The notes: generated by a model not told the origin, from the letters alone. Numbered from the stretch's first letter, positions 51,079-61,277 are shown. The stretch is 64,000 nt of DNA from DATBAX01 sp963723765 (GCA_963723765.1 CAVRSD010000005.1:682001-746000), one strand, 5' to 3'. Translations and numbers: made by a program.

Positions 51079-52437
51079 TTAAATCATTGCGGCGGGCTCC
51101 AGGCGGGCGGTGAAATGGCGCAGGAATGGGGCTTCATAGGTCAGTTTCATGCCCTTAATGTTTTCCCGATGTTTCCAGACTTCGAGGATCACCTCGACCA
51201 CATAGTCGATGTGGCTCTGGGTGTAAACACGGCGCGGGATCGCCAGTCGGACCAGGTCCATTTTGGCAGCGGCGCCGAACATTAGCGATCCAATCTCGAC
51301 GGAACGAATTCCACCTTCGAGATAAAGCTCGGCGCCTAACGCCACACCAGGAAACTGGTCCTGCGGAATGTGAGCCAGGAAAGCGCGCGCATCAATATAG
51401 ATGGCATGTCCGCCGGGTGGCTGCACGATGGGCACGCCCTGTTCTGCAATGTGAGTCCCAAGGTAGGCGGTAGAAGCGATGCGATAACGCAAATAATCTT
51501 CTTCGAGCGCTTCCTGCACGCCGACGGCGATGGCTTCGAGGTCGCGTCCGGCGAGTCCCCCGTAGGTGGGGTACCCTTCGGTCAGGATGAGCAAATCCTT
51601 TTGCTGCTGCGCCAATAGATCGTCGTTAGTGCAGAGAAAACCGCCAATGTTCGCCATGCCGTCTTTCTTGGCAGACATGGTGCAACCATCGCCATGGGAA
51701 AACATCTCCTGCGCAATCTGCTTGGGAGTTTTCGATTCGTATCCCTTTTCTCGAAGCTTAATGAAGTAGGCGTTTTCGGCGAAACGGCAGGCGTCGAAGT
51801 ACAGGGGAATTTTGTACCGACGGCATAAGGCACTTACTTGCCGGATGTTTTCCATGGAAACCGGCTGACCGCCGCCGGAGTTGTTGGTGACGGTAAGCAT
51901 TACCAGTGGAATGCGATCGCGCCCCACGCTCTCGATCAGACTCTCCAGTGCCGGCACATCCATATTGCCTTTGAAGGGATGTACCAGGCTGGGCTGCTTG
52001 CCTTCGGAGATCACCAAATCCACGGCCTCGGCGCCAACGAATTCAACGTTGGCGCGAGTGGTGTCGAAATGGGTGTTGTTGGGGACGACATCGCCTTTCT
52101 TGCACATCACGCTGAAGAGGATGCGCTCGGCGGCACGACCCTGATGGGTGGGGATGACATGCCCAAAACCAAAGATGTCCTGAACGGATTCGCGAAAGCG
52201 ATCGAAACTCTTGCTGCCGGCATAGCTCTCGTCGCCTTCCATGATGGCGGCCCACTGATGAGTGGACATGGCGCCAGTGCCCGAATCGGTGAGCAGGTCA
52301 ATCAGGACATCGGCAGCCGGGAGCAGAAAAAGATTGTAGTGCGCGGCCCGCAACAGCTCCTCGCGTTGTTTACGCGTGGTCCAGCGAATGGGTTCGACAC
52401 TCTTGATACGGAAAGGTTCGATGATGGTCCGGGCCAT
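51079..52437 (-). CDS. tnaA: Tryptophanase-like beta-eliminating lyase
   Basis: 452 residues, the tryptophanase/tyrosine phenol-lyase family. The PLP lysine is in CTMSAKKDGMANIGGFLC; FGFGHVIPTHQGRAAE and PLYFDACRFAENAYF are conserved. Two positions separate the two enzymes. Here FDTTR has the Asp that tryptophanase has (Thr in the phenol-lyase), and RSVEIGS lacks the Arg that the phenol-lyase uses to bind phenol, so tryptophanase is favoured. It would turn tryptophan into indole, pyruvate and ammonia. It stands alone, with no tnaC-like leader or permease. Confidence 0.82.
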   Translation of the reverse strand: MARTIIEPFRIKSVEPIRWTTRKQREELLRAAHYNLFLLPAADVLIDLLTDSGTGAMSTHQWAAIMEGDESYAGSKSFDRFRESVQDIFGFGHVIPTHQGRAAERILFSVMCKKGDVVPNNTHFDTTRANVEFVGAEAVDLVISEGKQPSLVHPFKGNMDVPALESLIESVGRDRIPLVMLTVTNNSGGGQPVSMENIRQVSALCRRYKIPLYFDACRFAENAYFIKLREKGYESKTPKQIAQEMFSHGDGCTMSAKKDGMANIGGFLCTNDDLLAQQQKDLLILTEGYPTYGGLAGRDLEAIAVGVQEALEEDYLRYRIASTAYLGTHIAEQGVPIVQPPGGHAIYIDARAFLAHIPQDQFPGVALGAELYLEGGIRSVEIGSLMFGAAAKMDLVRLAIPRRVYTQSHIDYVVEVILEVWKHRENIKGMKLTYEAPFLRHFTARLEPAAMI

Positions 52438-52492
52438 GCAGTCTCTCTTGTATTCGAACTAATCTCGAAAAGCTCCGCGCAAAATCGCAAGA

Positions 52493-55400
52493 TCAGCGTA
52501 CCTGTAAATCGTGGTCCTCAGAAGGACGGTAGCTCATGGCGGCGGTGCGTTCCAGTTTGTCCCACGCGAACGGCTGGCCGCCGAGCGCACGCTTGACTGT
52601 CCTGAACAGCACTACCGAAAACAACTGACGATAAGCAAAACGTTGTAGCCATACCTGACTCAGCAGCCAGAAATCCTCGCGCGCTTCGGGGAGGCGGCGC
52701 TCCAGGGCAAAGGCAATGGCCGAAGTAATGAAATCAATAATCAGAAAAGCGGCGAAGAAAATTAGCAAGCGTTGAAAGCTGGCTGGATCGGTGGAATCCG
52801 GATGAAACCACTTCTGAATAAAATACCAGGCGGCACCGACCATAAACATGATATCGATAAACGGAGACACCAGCGGCAACAGGATTTGGAAGATAAAAAT
52901 ATTTGGTAAAGCGACCCAGCCCAACGCTCCTTTGCGCGCGAACACCGAACGATGCTTCCAGACAGCCTGCAGTATCCCAAACGACCAGCGGAAGCGTTGG
53001 CGCATGAGGCCATTCGCATTGACGGGGGCCTCGGTGTAGGCGAGCGCCATGTCTTCATATTCCACGCGATAGCCTCGCCGCAATAAGGCCATCGTGAGAT
53101 CGGCGTCTTCCGCAACAGTATCGGTGTGATAGCCATCGGCTTCGCGTACGGCGGAGGTCCGCCAAGCCCCGATCGCTCCTGGAACCACGCTTACCGCTCC
53201 CAGCGTATTCAGCGCGCGGCGTTCGAAATTCTGACTAGTGATGTATTCGAGCGCCTGCCAGCGAGTCCACAGATTGACGCGGTTGCCAACCTTGGCGTTG
53301 CCCGCCACGGCGCCAACTTTGGGGTTAAGGAAGTGGGGTACCAGTCGAGAGATCGCCTCACGAGCAATCACGGTGTCAGCATCGATGCCAACGAAGATTT
53401 CCTCGTCGTTGAGATATTGCAGACCAAAATTTAAGGCATCGGCTTTGCCGGCATTGGGCTTAGTCAAGACAAGGACGCGGCCGGTAGCTTCGTGCGCCGC
53501 AAAAGCTGCACGCGCGACTTGCAAAGTTTTGTCGCTGGACCCATCGTCGATGACAATCACACGCAGATTGGGATAATCCGAGGCCAGAACAGCGCGAACC
53601 GTCCGCTCAACCACTTTCTCTTCGTTATAAGCCGGTACTAACACTGCCACTCTCGGCTTATAGCTTCCCACCTCGGAGAGAGTTCCATAGTGTTGATGAC
53701 GGAAGCGGTCAAAAATCGCGAATGCGCCAATAAACAATAGGCGCCCGGTCATCAGCAAGTCGCCGAGGAAAAAAATCCACGTGATGCCTTTGATCCCGGC
53801 ATCAAATAGCCAAAATCCAATGAGCGTAAAACTTGCAGCCCAGCGCTCGTTCGCGGAAATGGGAGGCATGACTTCGGCCCTGGTCTTGCCGATCAACTGA
53901 TAGACGGGAACAATCTCCAGCCCTTTGGCGCGAATGCCTTCAATAATTTTGGGCAGCGCGAGCGCAGTCTGGCTGCGATTTCCTCCACCGTCGTGCAGCA
54001 GGATGATATTGCCGCAACCCAAATCAGTGGGTGCGCATGGAGGCAAGTGCTCAAGAACGCGGGACGCAATCTGATCGGCGGTCGGGTGAGGATCGTCGCG
54101 CCAATCGTTGGGATCAATCTTGTCACTAACCGTGATATAACCCATGTCCTGCGTAAACTCCAGCGGACGAACTTGATCGGCGGTGTCCGGCTCGGAATCA
54201 ATGGAATAGGGCGGACGAAAGAAGAGGGTCCTGATCCCTAAGCGACTGGCGAACAGCCGTTCCGTAAGGTTGACTTCGACCTTCATGTAGCTGCCGGAAA
54301 GGTTGCTGATATCCGGATGAGTGAAAGTGTGGTTCCCTATGCCGTGTCCTTCGCGATAAATTCGCTGCGCTAAACCGGAGAAACGATCAGCTTCGATTCC
54401 AATCAAAAAAAAGGTCGCCGTCGCATGTTCGCGCTTCAGAACGTCAAGAATTTTAGGGGTCCACTCGGGGTCGGGGCCGTCATCAAAAGTGAGGGCAACC
54501 TGGTTAGGACTCGATCCGTAACGTCCCACACGGTAGGGTTCGGGCAAGGGATCGAAGGTTTCGTCGGTAATCACACCGGAAGCTGTGTCTAATTTGATAT
54601 CACGTTGTCCGTTGGACGGCCGTGCCTCGATGCTCAGGATTTCCCCAGTGCCCTCCATATCCACGTCCTGGCCGGGAGGCACATCTTTTAGTTTGGCGGG
54701 AGCGGCCCAGTCACCGGGAACATCCCACACATTCCAAAGAGAACGGTCCTCCGCTCCCAGCCGCCATAATGCAAAAGTTTGGATGCCCAGGGTCTGGGCC
54801 GCCCGCATTTGATTCAGCGCGGTCACCCCATCGAGAAACCAGATGTCATGTTGCAGGTTGTGCTCGTCAAGGTAACTGACGTGAGGATTCATGCTGTCGC
54901 CGTCGAAATCAACATCTTCTTCTGAATCCCGCGCTGCGAGCCACGCTTCCTGTACGGATTGATTTTTGTCTTTTTCACCTTCGGGCAATTTGCCTTGTTT
55001 GGGTTTCTGCACAAAGTCATACCCGAAGTTGGCAATCGCGCAGATTAACTTATCTTTGGGAATGAGTTTCGCGGCGAACTTCAGGTTGTTCACGAACCAG
55101 TCTTGCGAAGCCACCGGGCCGGAAACGCCTCCCCCGTAATGTTCGTCGTAGTTCATGAGAACCACGCCATCCGAGGCGGCAGCAACCGCAGAATAATTCC
55201 ATTCGTCGTTGTGGGAGGGCACGCTTACATACAGCTTCATGCCTTTGGCGTGCAAGTCACCAGCGAGTTCGTTCAGCAGTGCAAGAAACCCAGCCTGTCC
55301 TTTCCTGGGAAAGGTTTCGAAGTCGACCATGAGTCCGTGATATTTGTCACTGGCAAGGAACGCGCTTACCTGTTGGCGAAACAAAGCCCTGGCGTTTGGA

Positions 55401-55993
55401 TCATTCAGGAACGCGGTAATGTCGACCCAGTTCGCGCCATCGAAGTTATTCACGAGTGGAAAAACTTCCATGCCCGTGTCTTCGGACTTCAGGAACGGCA
55501 TAACCTTGTTATCCACCGGCTTCAGAGTGGACCCTTGCACCACATCGAAAAAGTTGTTGGTCTCCTCATCGACTCCCTGCAGATGCCCATCCTGAGTCAA
55601 GACATGCAGCCACTCTGGATAGAGCAAGTCAATTTGCTGGGCGTACTCGCGGAGGGACGAAAAACTGGCGGCGTCCCAGGGGACATAAAAACCAGCGCGA
55701 ATCCCTTCCACCGAATTGAGCTTTACCTGCGATGGAGCAGATTTCGATTTTCTATGGCCACGCAACCCCGCCAAGCGGCGCTTTTCTTTTGCTTTCTCTT
55801 TTTCCCGCTCTTTCAATGAGTGATACGGGTGCTTTTGCAGTGGCAATAGCAGCTCGGGGAGTCGCTCGCTGCGTAAAGCTGTGTAAATAAAAAAGATGAC
55901 AAGTAGCGTGGCGCTCAGGCCAACGGCATCGAACAACCGCCTTAACCGCTTCCAACGGGCTTGTCGAGGATCGTAAAAGACAGGTTGTGCCAT
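52493..55993 (-). CDS. Trifunctional GH18-like / polysaccharide deacetylase / GT2 membrane protein
   Basis: 1166 residues. TM near 25-40 and a charged linker, then a GH18-like barrel (about 95-430; VDFE at about 222 in YHGLMVDFETFPRKGQ matches the end of the DxxDxE box). A NodB deacetylase follows, about 490-710, with TFDDGP at about 502, HTFTHPD at about 553 and FRPPY. After more TM helices comes a GT2 synthase with VIDDGSSD (about 814), VGIDADTV, EDADLT (about 960) and QRFRW (about 1000), and C-terminal TM helices. The GT2 part is chitin/hyaluronan/PgaC-like. One chain could thus synthesise, deacetylate and cut a beta-linked amino-sugar polymer. It is divergent from the GT39-like gene. Confidence 0.9.
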   Translation of the reverse strand: MAQPVFYDPRQARWKRLRRLFDAVGLSATLLVIFFIYTALRSERLPELLLPLQKHPYHSLKEREKEKAKEKRRLAGLRGHRKSKSAPSQVKLNSVEGIRAGFYVPWDAASFSSLREYAQQIDLLYPEWLHVLTQDGHLQGVDEETNNFFDVVQGSTLKPVDNKVMPFLKSEDTGMEVFPLVNNFDGANWVDITAFLNDPNARALFRQQVSAFLASDKYHGLMVDFETFPRKGQAGFLALLNELAGDLHAKGMKLYVSVPSHNDEWNYSAVAAASDGVVLMNYDEHYGGGVSGPVASQDWFVNNLKFAAKLIPKDKLICAIANFGYDFVQKPKQGKLPEGEKDKNQSVQEAWLAARDSEEDVDFDGDSMNPHVSYLDEHNLQHDIWFLDGVTALNQMRAAQTLGIQTFALWRLGAEDRSLWNVWDVPGDWAAPAKLKDVPPGQDVDMEGTGEILSIEARPSNGQRDIKLDTASGVITDETFDPLPEPYRVGRYGSSPNQVALTFDDGPDPEWTPKILDVLKREHATATFFLIGIEADRFSGLAQRIYREGHGIGNHTFTHPDISNLSGSYMKVEVNLTERLFASRLGIRTLFFRPPYSIDSEPDTADQVRPLEFTQDMGYITVSDKIDPNDWRDDPHPTADQIASRVLEHLPPCAPTDLGCGNIILLHDGGGNRSQTALALPKIIEGIRAKGLEIVPVYQLIGKTRAEVMPPISANERWAASFTLIGFWLFDAGIKGITWIFFLGDLLMTGRLLFIGAFAIFDRFRHQHYGTLSEVGSYKPRVAVLVPAYNEEKVVERTVRAVLASDYPNLRVIVIDDGSSDKTLQVARAAFAAHEATGRVLVLTKPNAGKADALNFGLQYLNDEEIFVGIDADTVIAREAISRLVPHFLNPKVGAVAGNAKVGNRVNLWTRWQALEYITSQNFERRALNTLGAVSVVPGAIGAWRTSAVREADGYHTDTVAEDADLTMALLRRGYRVEYEDMALAYTEAPVNANGLMRQRFRWSFGILQAVWKHRSVFARKGALGWVALPNIFIFQILLPLVSPFIDIMFMVGAAWYFIQKWFHPDSTDPASFQRLLIFFAAFLIIDFITSAIAFALERRLPEAREDFWLLSQVWLQRFAYRQLFSVVLFRTVKRALGGQPFAWDKLERTAAMSYRPSEDHDLQVR

Positions 55994-56116
55994 GTAAGGG
56001 TGAGCTAATTCATCCTAAGCTGTGGGAACAACAGGGTCAAACCGTTATTCCCGGCTAAGGAGTACTTACTCAAACTGGGACATGGAGATTCGTTCAAAAC
56101 GCGATATATTCGCAGC

Positions 56117-57493
56117 GTGCGCGAGATCGTACGACAACATCTCCGGTTCTTTTTGTTTGCCACCCTTGCCGCCCTTGCCCTGCGGCTGCTATTCATTTTC
56201 CGTTTCCCGGCCCTGACCACGGATTCATTCATTTACGGAGACATTGCCAAGAATTGGCTACAGCATGGGATTTATGGCCTGAGTGGTAACGGGATTTCGC
56301 CTACCTATATCCGGCTGCCCGGATACCCGGCATTTCTTGCCGCCATCTTCACAATCTTCGGCATGGAGCACTACCGGGCCGTTCTCGTGGTGCAGATGTT
56401 CGTGGACGCCGGCACTTGTTTTCTCATCGCGGACCTCACCCGCCGGGTGGTTTCCCCGCGAGCGGCAAAATTGGCGTTTCTGCTGGCGGCGCTTTGTCCG
56501 TTTCTCGCCAACTACGCCGCCGCCGCGCTCACTGAAACATGGGAAATCTTCTTTACCGCACTGGCTCTGGATTTCGCCATCGCCGGCGTGGATGGGCTCG
56601 ACCGCGGACAATTGCGCTCCTGGCTGGGCTGCGGACTGGCAGTGGCAGCGGCGATTTTGTTGCGGCCCGACGGTGGACTTCTGCTGGTTTCGATCGGGCT
56701 TTACCTAGTATGGATCGTGATTTCGCGAATCCGGGCAAAGCGTTCGTACTTCCCGGCTTTGCGTGCTGCCATCGTATTGGTAGTAGTTTCCCTGGCTCCG
56801 CTCGTTCCCTGGACCCTGCGCAATCTGCATACCATGCATCGTTTTCAACCACTCGCCCCACGATATGCCAACGAGGAAAATGAATATGTGCCCATGGGAT
56901 TCAATCACTGGGTAAAAACCTGGATGGCCGACTACTCGTCGGTTGAGGAGATTTACTGGCGGATATCATCCGATACCATTGATGCGGAAAAGCTCCCCTC
57001 CCGCGCCTTTGATTCTCCGCAGCAACGCGAACAAACCGAACAGTTGGTCGCGGATTATAACGATACGGTGGACGTTACTCCTGAGCTTGACGCCAGGTTC
57101 GCGGAGTTGGCGGCGGTTCGCATTCATGCCGCTCCGTTGCGCTATTACGTTTGGCTGCCTCTGGTGCGCAGCACGGATATGTGGCTGCGTCCCCGAACTG
57201 AGTTGCTGCCTTCCGATGTACGCTGGTGGGAGTTCAATGACGATCCCTGGCCTTCGGCACTGGCGGTGGGGTTGGGAGTGATCAGCTTGCTGTATGTGGG
57301 CGCTGCTTTACTGGGATTGTTTCGCTGGCGATCCTTACAACATCTTGGACTGCTTCTCACTTTTGTGATTCTACGATCTGCGTTTTTAGGCACACTCGAA
57401 AATCCAGAGCCGCGGTACACGCTGGAAATGTATCCAGTCGTGGTTGTACTGGCAAGCGCACTGTTCTCAAAAGCCGCACGCAGCAAGGATTGA
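56117..57493 (+). CDS. GT39-type (PMT-like) membrane glycosyltransferase
   Basis: 458 residues, about ten TM segments. The first luminal loop has an Asp in PALTTDSFIYGDIAKNWLQ and RLPGYPAFLAAIFTIFG; the family uses such an acid to attack a polyprenyl-phosphate sugar. Later TM regions are LAFLLAALCPFLANYAAAAL, GLLLVSIGLYLVWIVI and SLLYVGAALLGLF. ENPEPRYTLEMYPVVVV is the usual end motif. The start is GTG 56117. It lies 123 bases from the divergent fusion gene. Acceptor unknown; likely transfers a sugar to polymer, lipid or protein in the periplasm. Confidence 0.83.
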   Translation: MREIVRQHLRFFLFATLAALALRLLFIFRFPALTTDSFIYGDIAKNWLQHGIYGLSGNGISPTYIRLPGYPAFLAAIFTIFGMEHYRAVLVVQMFVDAGTCFLIADLTRRVVSPRAAKLAFLLAALCPFLANYAAAALTETWEIFFTALALDFAIAGVDGLDRGQLRSWLGCGLAVAAAILLRPDGGLLLVSIGLYLVWIVISRIRAKRSYFPALRAAIVLVVVSLAPLVPWTLRNLHTMHRFQPLAPRYANEENEYVPMGFNHWVKTWMADYSSVEEIYWRISSDTIDAEKLPSRAFDSPQQREQTEQLVADYNDTVDVTPELDARFAELAAVRIHAAPLRYYVWLPLVRSTDMWLRPRTELLPSDVRWWEFNDDPWPSALAVGLGVISLLYVGAALLGLFRWRSLQHLGLLLTFVILRSAFLGTLENPEPRYTLEMYPVVVVLASALFSKAARSKD

Positions 57494-57520
57494 CCGGCAG
57501 TCACATTACAGCAATTGGTA

Positions 57521-57556
57521 TTCCACAGCTACCGAAATCGGTATAAGCTGCTGGAA
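57521..57556 (+). promoter_or_regulatory. Imperfect hairpin between GT39 and TonB-receptor genes
   Basis: TTCCA-CAGCT-ACCGA pairs with TCGGT-ata-AGCTG-c-TGGAA, about 15 pairs with two bulges, starting 28 bases past the GT39 stop and without a T run. It could end the upstream transcript or control the receptor gene. Confidence 0.4.
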
Positions 57557-57695
57557 ACATTCCCTAAGCTGTTATAGAAAAAGCTTGTGTCCAGTGGGCC
57601 AACGATTGCAAAATGACAGCCCAAAGTTCAGTAGTTGCAAATAGTACGAACGTCCGGTCACACAACCTAAGTGGTAACTGGGAAGAGGCCAATCG

Positions 57696-60600
57696 ATGAA
57701 GCACACCTTGCTCACTTATGGACGATTGACGATCGTTCTTTTTTTCGTTTGCGCAGCACTGATGGGGAAGCAAGCATTGGCTCAACAGGCCACAGCGCAA
57801 TTTGGTGGGACCGTGAAAGACCCTTCCGGTGCCGTAATTTCCGGGGCAAAAATTATCCTCAAGAACGCCGCCACAAACGTCAACCGCAGCACAACATCGG
57901 GCAAGGATGGTGAATATTTACTGACCGCGATTCCGATCGGCAACTATGAATTGACTGTGGAGCAACCTGGGTTCAGCACCTATGTACGAAAAGGCATCAC
58001 GCTGGAGATCAATCAAAACGGGCACTTGGACGTAGTCCTGCCTGTGGGAGCACAGTCGCAGGTGGTCGAGGTCACTGGAGATGTGAGCCAGGTGGACACG
58101 ATTAGCGCCACACTGGGCAAAGTCGAGACCACGCAACGCATTCTGGATTTGCCGCTGGTTGAGCGCGACACCTTGCAGCTTGGGTTGCTGCAAGCAGGTG
58201 TGTTCGCTCCGGATCAAGATGACGGTTCTGGCAATCCGTTTTCCGTGAGCGGACAGCGATCGGAATCCATGACATTCCTGATCGACGGCGCCGATAACAA
58301 TGATTTTCTTGGCAACAACATTGTGGTGAATCCCAACCCGGATGCAGTAGCCGAGTTCAAGATTCTCACCAATAATTACGAAGCTGAATACGGGCGTACC
58401 TCCGGCGGAATTATTAACCAGGTAGTGAAATCGGGGACGAATGGCCTGCACGGCAGCCTTTTTGAGTTTTTTCGTAACACCTCTCTAAATGCCAGAGATT
58501 ATTTCCTCCCCGAGAGCATAGCCACGCCGGTTTTTCAGCGCAATCTTTTCGGTGGAACAATAGGCGGACCGATTAAGAAAAATAAGACGTTCTTTTTCCT
58601 CTCGTATCAGGGGAATCGACGACGGGAGGGTCAGCTGGCCCCTGCGCTGACTGTGTTAAGTCCGGCGGAGCGGACCGGAGATTTCAGCGAACTTTACACG
58701 GGACAGGTTGATCCCAACACGGGGTTCGATTATGGCCAACTCTATAACCCAGTAACCGAGAAACCATATAAGTGTGCGGGGGTTGTCTGCAATCAGATTC
58801 CGGTTGATTCGGTCATCCAAAACTATATATCTAAATATCTTCCGTTACCGAATGTTCCCGGCTCCGGCAACCTGTTCATCTCCGCCCCTAAGGCAAGCAT
58901 TCGGGACGACCAGGGCATCGTAAGGATCGATCACAGCTTCTCTTCGAAGGACACCTTCTCAGCCGTATATTTGATTGACGATACTTCAGATTCATACCCG
59001 TTCGAGATCGTCAAGGGTGCATCGACTGGCGGCGATGTTCCCGAGGGATCGGGTTTTGACGATGGCTACCGTTTTCAAACTGGATCGTTGAGCTGGACTC
59101 GCACTATCTCGCCCACAATTTTGAACGAGCTACGATTCGCATCCAACCGGGTCGCCAGTTTGACGGCGGTTCCGCAGCAAAACACCTCGCCGCAATCTCT
59201 AGGCTTCACCTCCGTAACACCTGACGATCCCGCAGGAACTGCTGCACCTCCCATTTCCGTGGCCGGTGCGTTCGAACTGGGACCCTCTCCACAAGGACCC
59301 ACCAAAATTCATGACGTCACGTTTCAATATCAGGACACCCTCTCATGGACGCGTGGACATCACGACATGAAGTTTGGTGGCGATTTGCGCTGGGTACGGA
59401 ATAATTTCGATTACGATTTTTATAATAATGGCAGTTTTTTCTTCGGTGATTTCGGCGCTTTCACTGCGAGTCCGGATAGCCCAGACACTTCTTCAGGAAG
59501 CGTTCTCGCGGATTTTGTTGGCGGCTACTTCGATAATTACTACCAGTTCTCCAACGCCAAGTACGGCATTCGTACCCACTCATACTTTGTTTTTGGGCAG
59601 GACGTATGGAAGCTGGCGAAGAATCTAACGATTAACTATGGCTTGCGGTATGAATACAATTCGCCGCAGCAAGATCCGCACAATGAAATCATGGGCTGGA
59701 ACCCAGGGCAACAATCGACGGTATTCCCAGATGCGCCTCCTGGCTTTCTGTACCCAGGAGATCCGGGAACACCGAATCGGGGCATGATTTATCCTGACCG
59801 CAACAATTTCGCTCCCCGCTTTGGCTTCGCCTGGGACATGTTGGGAAATTCGAAGCTGGTAATGCGTGGCGGAATTGGCATCTTCTATGACATCGAGGAT
59901 GGCGCACTGAACCTGCAATTTGGAGGTCAACCGCCGTTTGGGTATGTCGCCAATAACTACCCCTGCTACTCCCATTCCGAAGGATGCGTATCGAGTAACA
60001 CATCCAGTGGGTTTGTTGCCGATCCGTTTGGAGAGTCGGGAAATTTCGTGCCGGAGCCCGGGTGTGTTCCAGCTCCGTGCGCCTATCCGAATCCTTATCC
60101 GTTTGCCGCGCAAGGATTCACCGGAACTTTCTTTTCCCCGGCCCTTCCCTATGCCTATGTAGTGTCTCCGCACTTTCGCACGCCCTACGCCGAAAACTTC
60201 AATTATGGGTTCCAATATCAGCTCAGCAAGGACACCATGATCGAGGGAGTTTACGTTGGCAGCCTCAGCCGCAAGGCGATCACCAGCACGGAGGTCAATT
60301 TCCCTAGCCTTGCGATCCTTCAGGAGCAATTGGCCGCAAATGGTGTAGACGGGCTCAACCCTGAGTGCGCTCGTCCGTTGGCGGCATGCGACAGCCCTCT
60401 CGATCCATCAGGCGTACCGACCGGGGCCCAGCAAATCTATACCAACCTTAGTAATGGGAACTCGTCCAGTAACGAATTCCAGCTTACCGTCGATAAGCGC
60501 TTTAGCCACGGTCTTACATTCCGTGTAGCGTACACGCTGGCGAAGACGATTGACCTTAGTTCAGGATTCCGGGCTCGATCCTCCACTTATACGGATCCAC

Positions 60601-61229
60601 TTGATCCTAGATTTGACCGCGGCCTGGCAGATTTTGATGCAACCCATCGCTTAGTCATAAGTCCGATCTGGCAGATACCCTGGGACAAGCCCTTTCATGC
60701 CAATTCATTCATGCATAAAGTGGCCGAAGGCTGGTCTTTAAGCGCCATCGCCAGCTTCCAATCCGGCAATCCCTTTACGCTGTATTCCAACAGCAACTCC
60801 AGTGAGTCAGACAATTACCTTGATCGGCCGGATGTGACCGGGCCCATTCAGATTTTCCACAACCCAAGACAGCAGGAGATCCTGTCGGGAGACTGCGGCG
60901 GTGATCCCATAAACCCCGCCCACTACTACTTTAGCCCTGCGAACCTGGATTGCAACGGCGTTCCGCTCTTCAGTCATGGCAACATGGGACGCAACGTGCT
61001 GCGCGGCCCCGGAATCAACAACTGGGACATGTCGGTCTTAAAAGACTTTAAGTTCACCGAAAGCAAATCACTGGAATTCCGTGCGGAATTCTTTAACGCA
61101 TTTAACCATGTCCAGTTTTATAACCCTACCCTCCAGTCGGGTACGGAGGGAGGCAGTTCCCAATTCGGACAAATCACTACTGATCGGGGACCCCGTATCG
61201 TTCAATTCGCATTGAAGTTGTATTACTGA
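57696..61229 (+). CDS. Oar-like TonB-dependent outer-membrane receptor
   Basis: 1177 residues. Signal IVLFFVCAALMGKQALA, then a carboxypeptidase-regulatory-like domain (about 30-110, FGGTVKDPSGAVISGAKIIL, GEYLLTAIPIGNYELTVEQP). Next is a plug (about 125-240, FSVSGQRSESMTFLIDGADN), then a long barrel with many aromatic-ended strands, including LRYEYNSPQQDPHNEIMGW and FKFTESKSLEFRAEFFNAFN. The chain ends FALKLYY, the C-terminal aromatic signal for insertion by BAM. Proteins of this kind are numerous in Acidobacteriota and take up large substrates such as oligosaccharides or peptides; the substrate is unknown. No TonB gene is adjacent. Confidence 0.93.
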   Translation: MKHTLLTYGRLTIVLFFVCAALMGKQALAQQATAQFGGTVKDPSGAVISGAKIILKNAATNVNRSTTSGKDGEYLLTAIPIGNYELTVEQPGFSTYVRKGITLEINQNGHLDVVLPVGAQSQVVEVTGDVSQVDTISATLGKVETTQRILDLPLVERDTLQLGLLQAGVFAPDQDDGSGNPFSVSGQRSESMTFLIDGADNNDFLGNNIVVNPNPDAVAEFKILTNNYEAEYGRTSGGIINQVVKSGTNGLHGSLFEFFRNTSLNARDYFLPESIATPVFQRNLFGGTIGGPIKKNKTFFFLSYQGNRRREGQLAPALTVLSPAERTGDFSELYTGQVDPNTGFDYGQLYNPVTEKPYKCAGVVCNQIPVDSVIQNYISKYLPLPNVPGSGNLFISAPKASIRDDQGIVRIDHSFSSKDTFSAVYLIDDTSDSYPFEIVKGASTGGDVPEGSGFDDGYRFQTGSLSWTRTISPTILNELRFASNRVASLTAVPQQNTSPQSLGFTSVTPDDPAGTAAPPISVAGAFELGPSPQGPTKIHDVTFQYQDTLSWTRGHHDMKFGGDLRWVRNNFDYDFYNNGSFFFGDFGAFTASPDSPDTSSGSVLADFVGGYFDNYYQFSNAKYGIRTHSYFVFGQDVWKLAKNLTINYGLRYEYNSPQQDPHNEIMGWNPGQQSTVFPDAPPGFLYPGDPGTPNRGMIYPDRNNFAPRFGFAWDMLGNSKLVMRGGIGIFYDIEDGALNLQFGGQPPFGYVANNYPCYSHSEGCVSSNTSSGFVADPFGESGNFVPEPGCVPAPCAYPNPYPFAAQGFTGTFFSPALPYAYVVSPHFRTPYAENFNYGFQYQLSKDTMIEGVYVGSLSRKAITSTEVNFPSLAILQEQLAANGVDGLNPECARPLAACDSPLDPSGVPTGAQQIYTNLSNGNSSSNEFQLTVDKRFSHGLTFRVAYTLAKTIDLSSGFRARSSTYTDPLDPRFDRGLADFDATHRLVISPIWQIPWDKPFHANSFMHKVAEGWSLSAIASFQSGNPFTLYSNSNSSESDNYLDRPDVTGPIQIFHNPRQQEILSGDCGGDPINPAHYYFSPANLDCNGVPLFSHGNMGRNVLRGPGINNWDMSVLKDFKFTESKSLEFRAEFFNAFNHVQFYNPTLQSGTEGGSSQFGQITTDRGPRIVQFALKLYY

Positions 61230-61277
61230 AAATCCAGTCAGGATGGGTAAGGCAGATTTCCCCTAGAATGAACCCGA

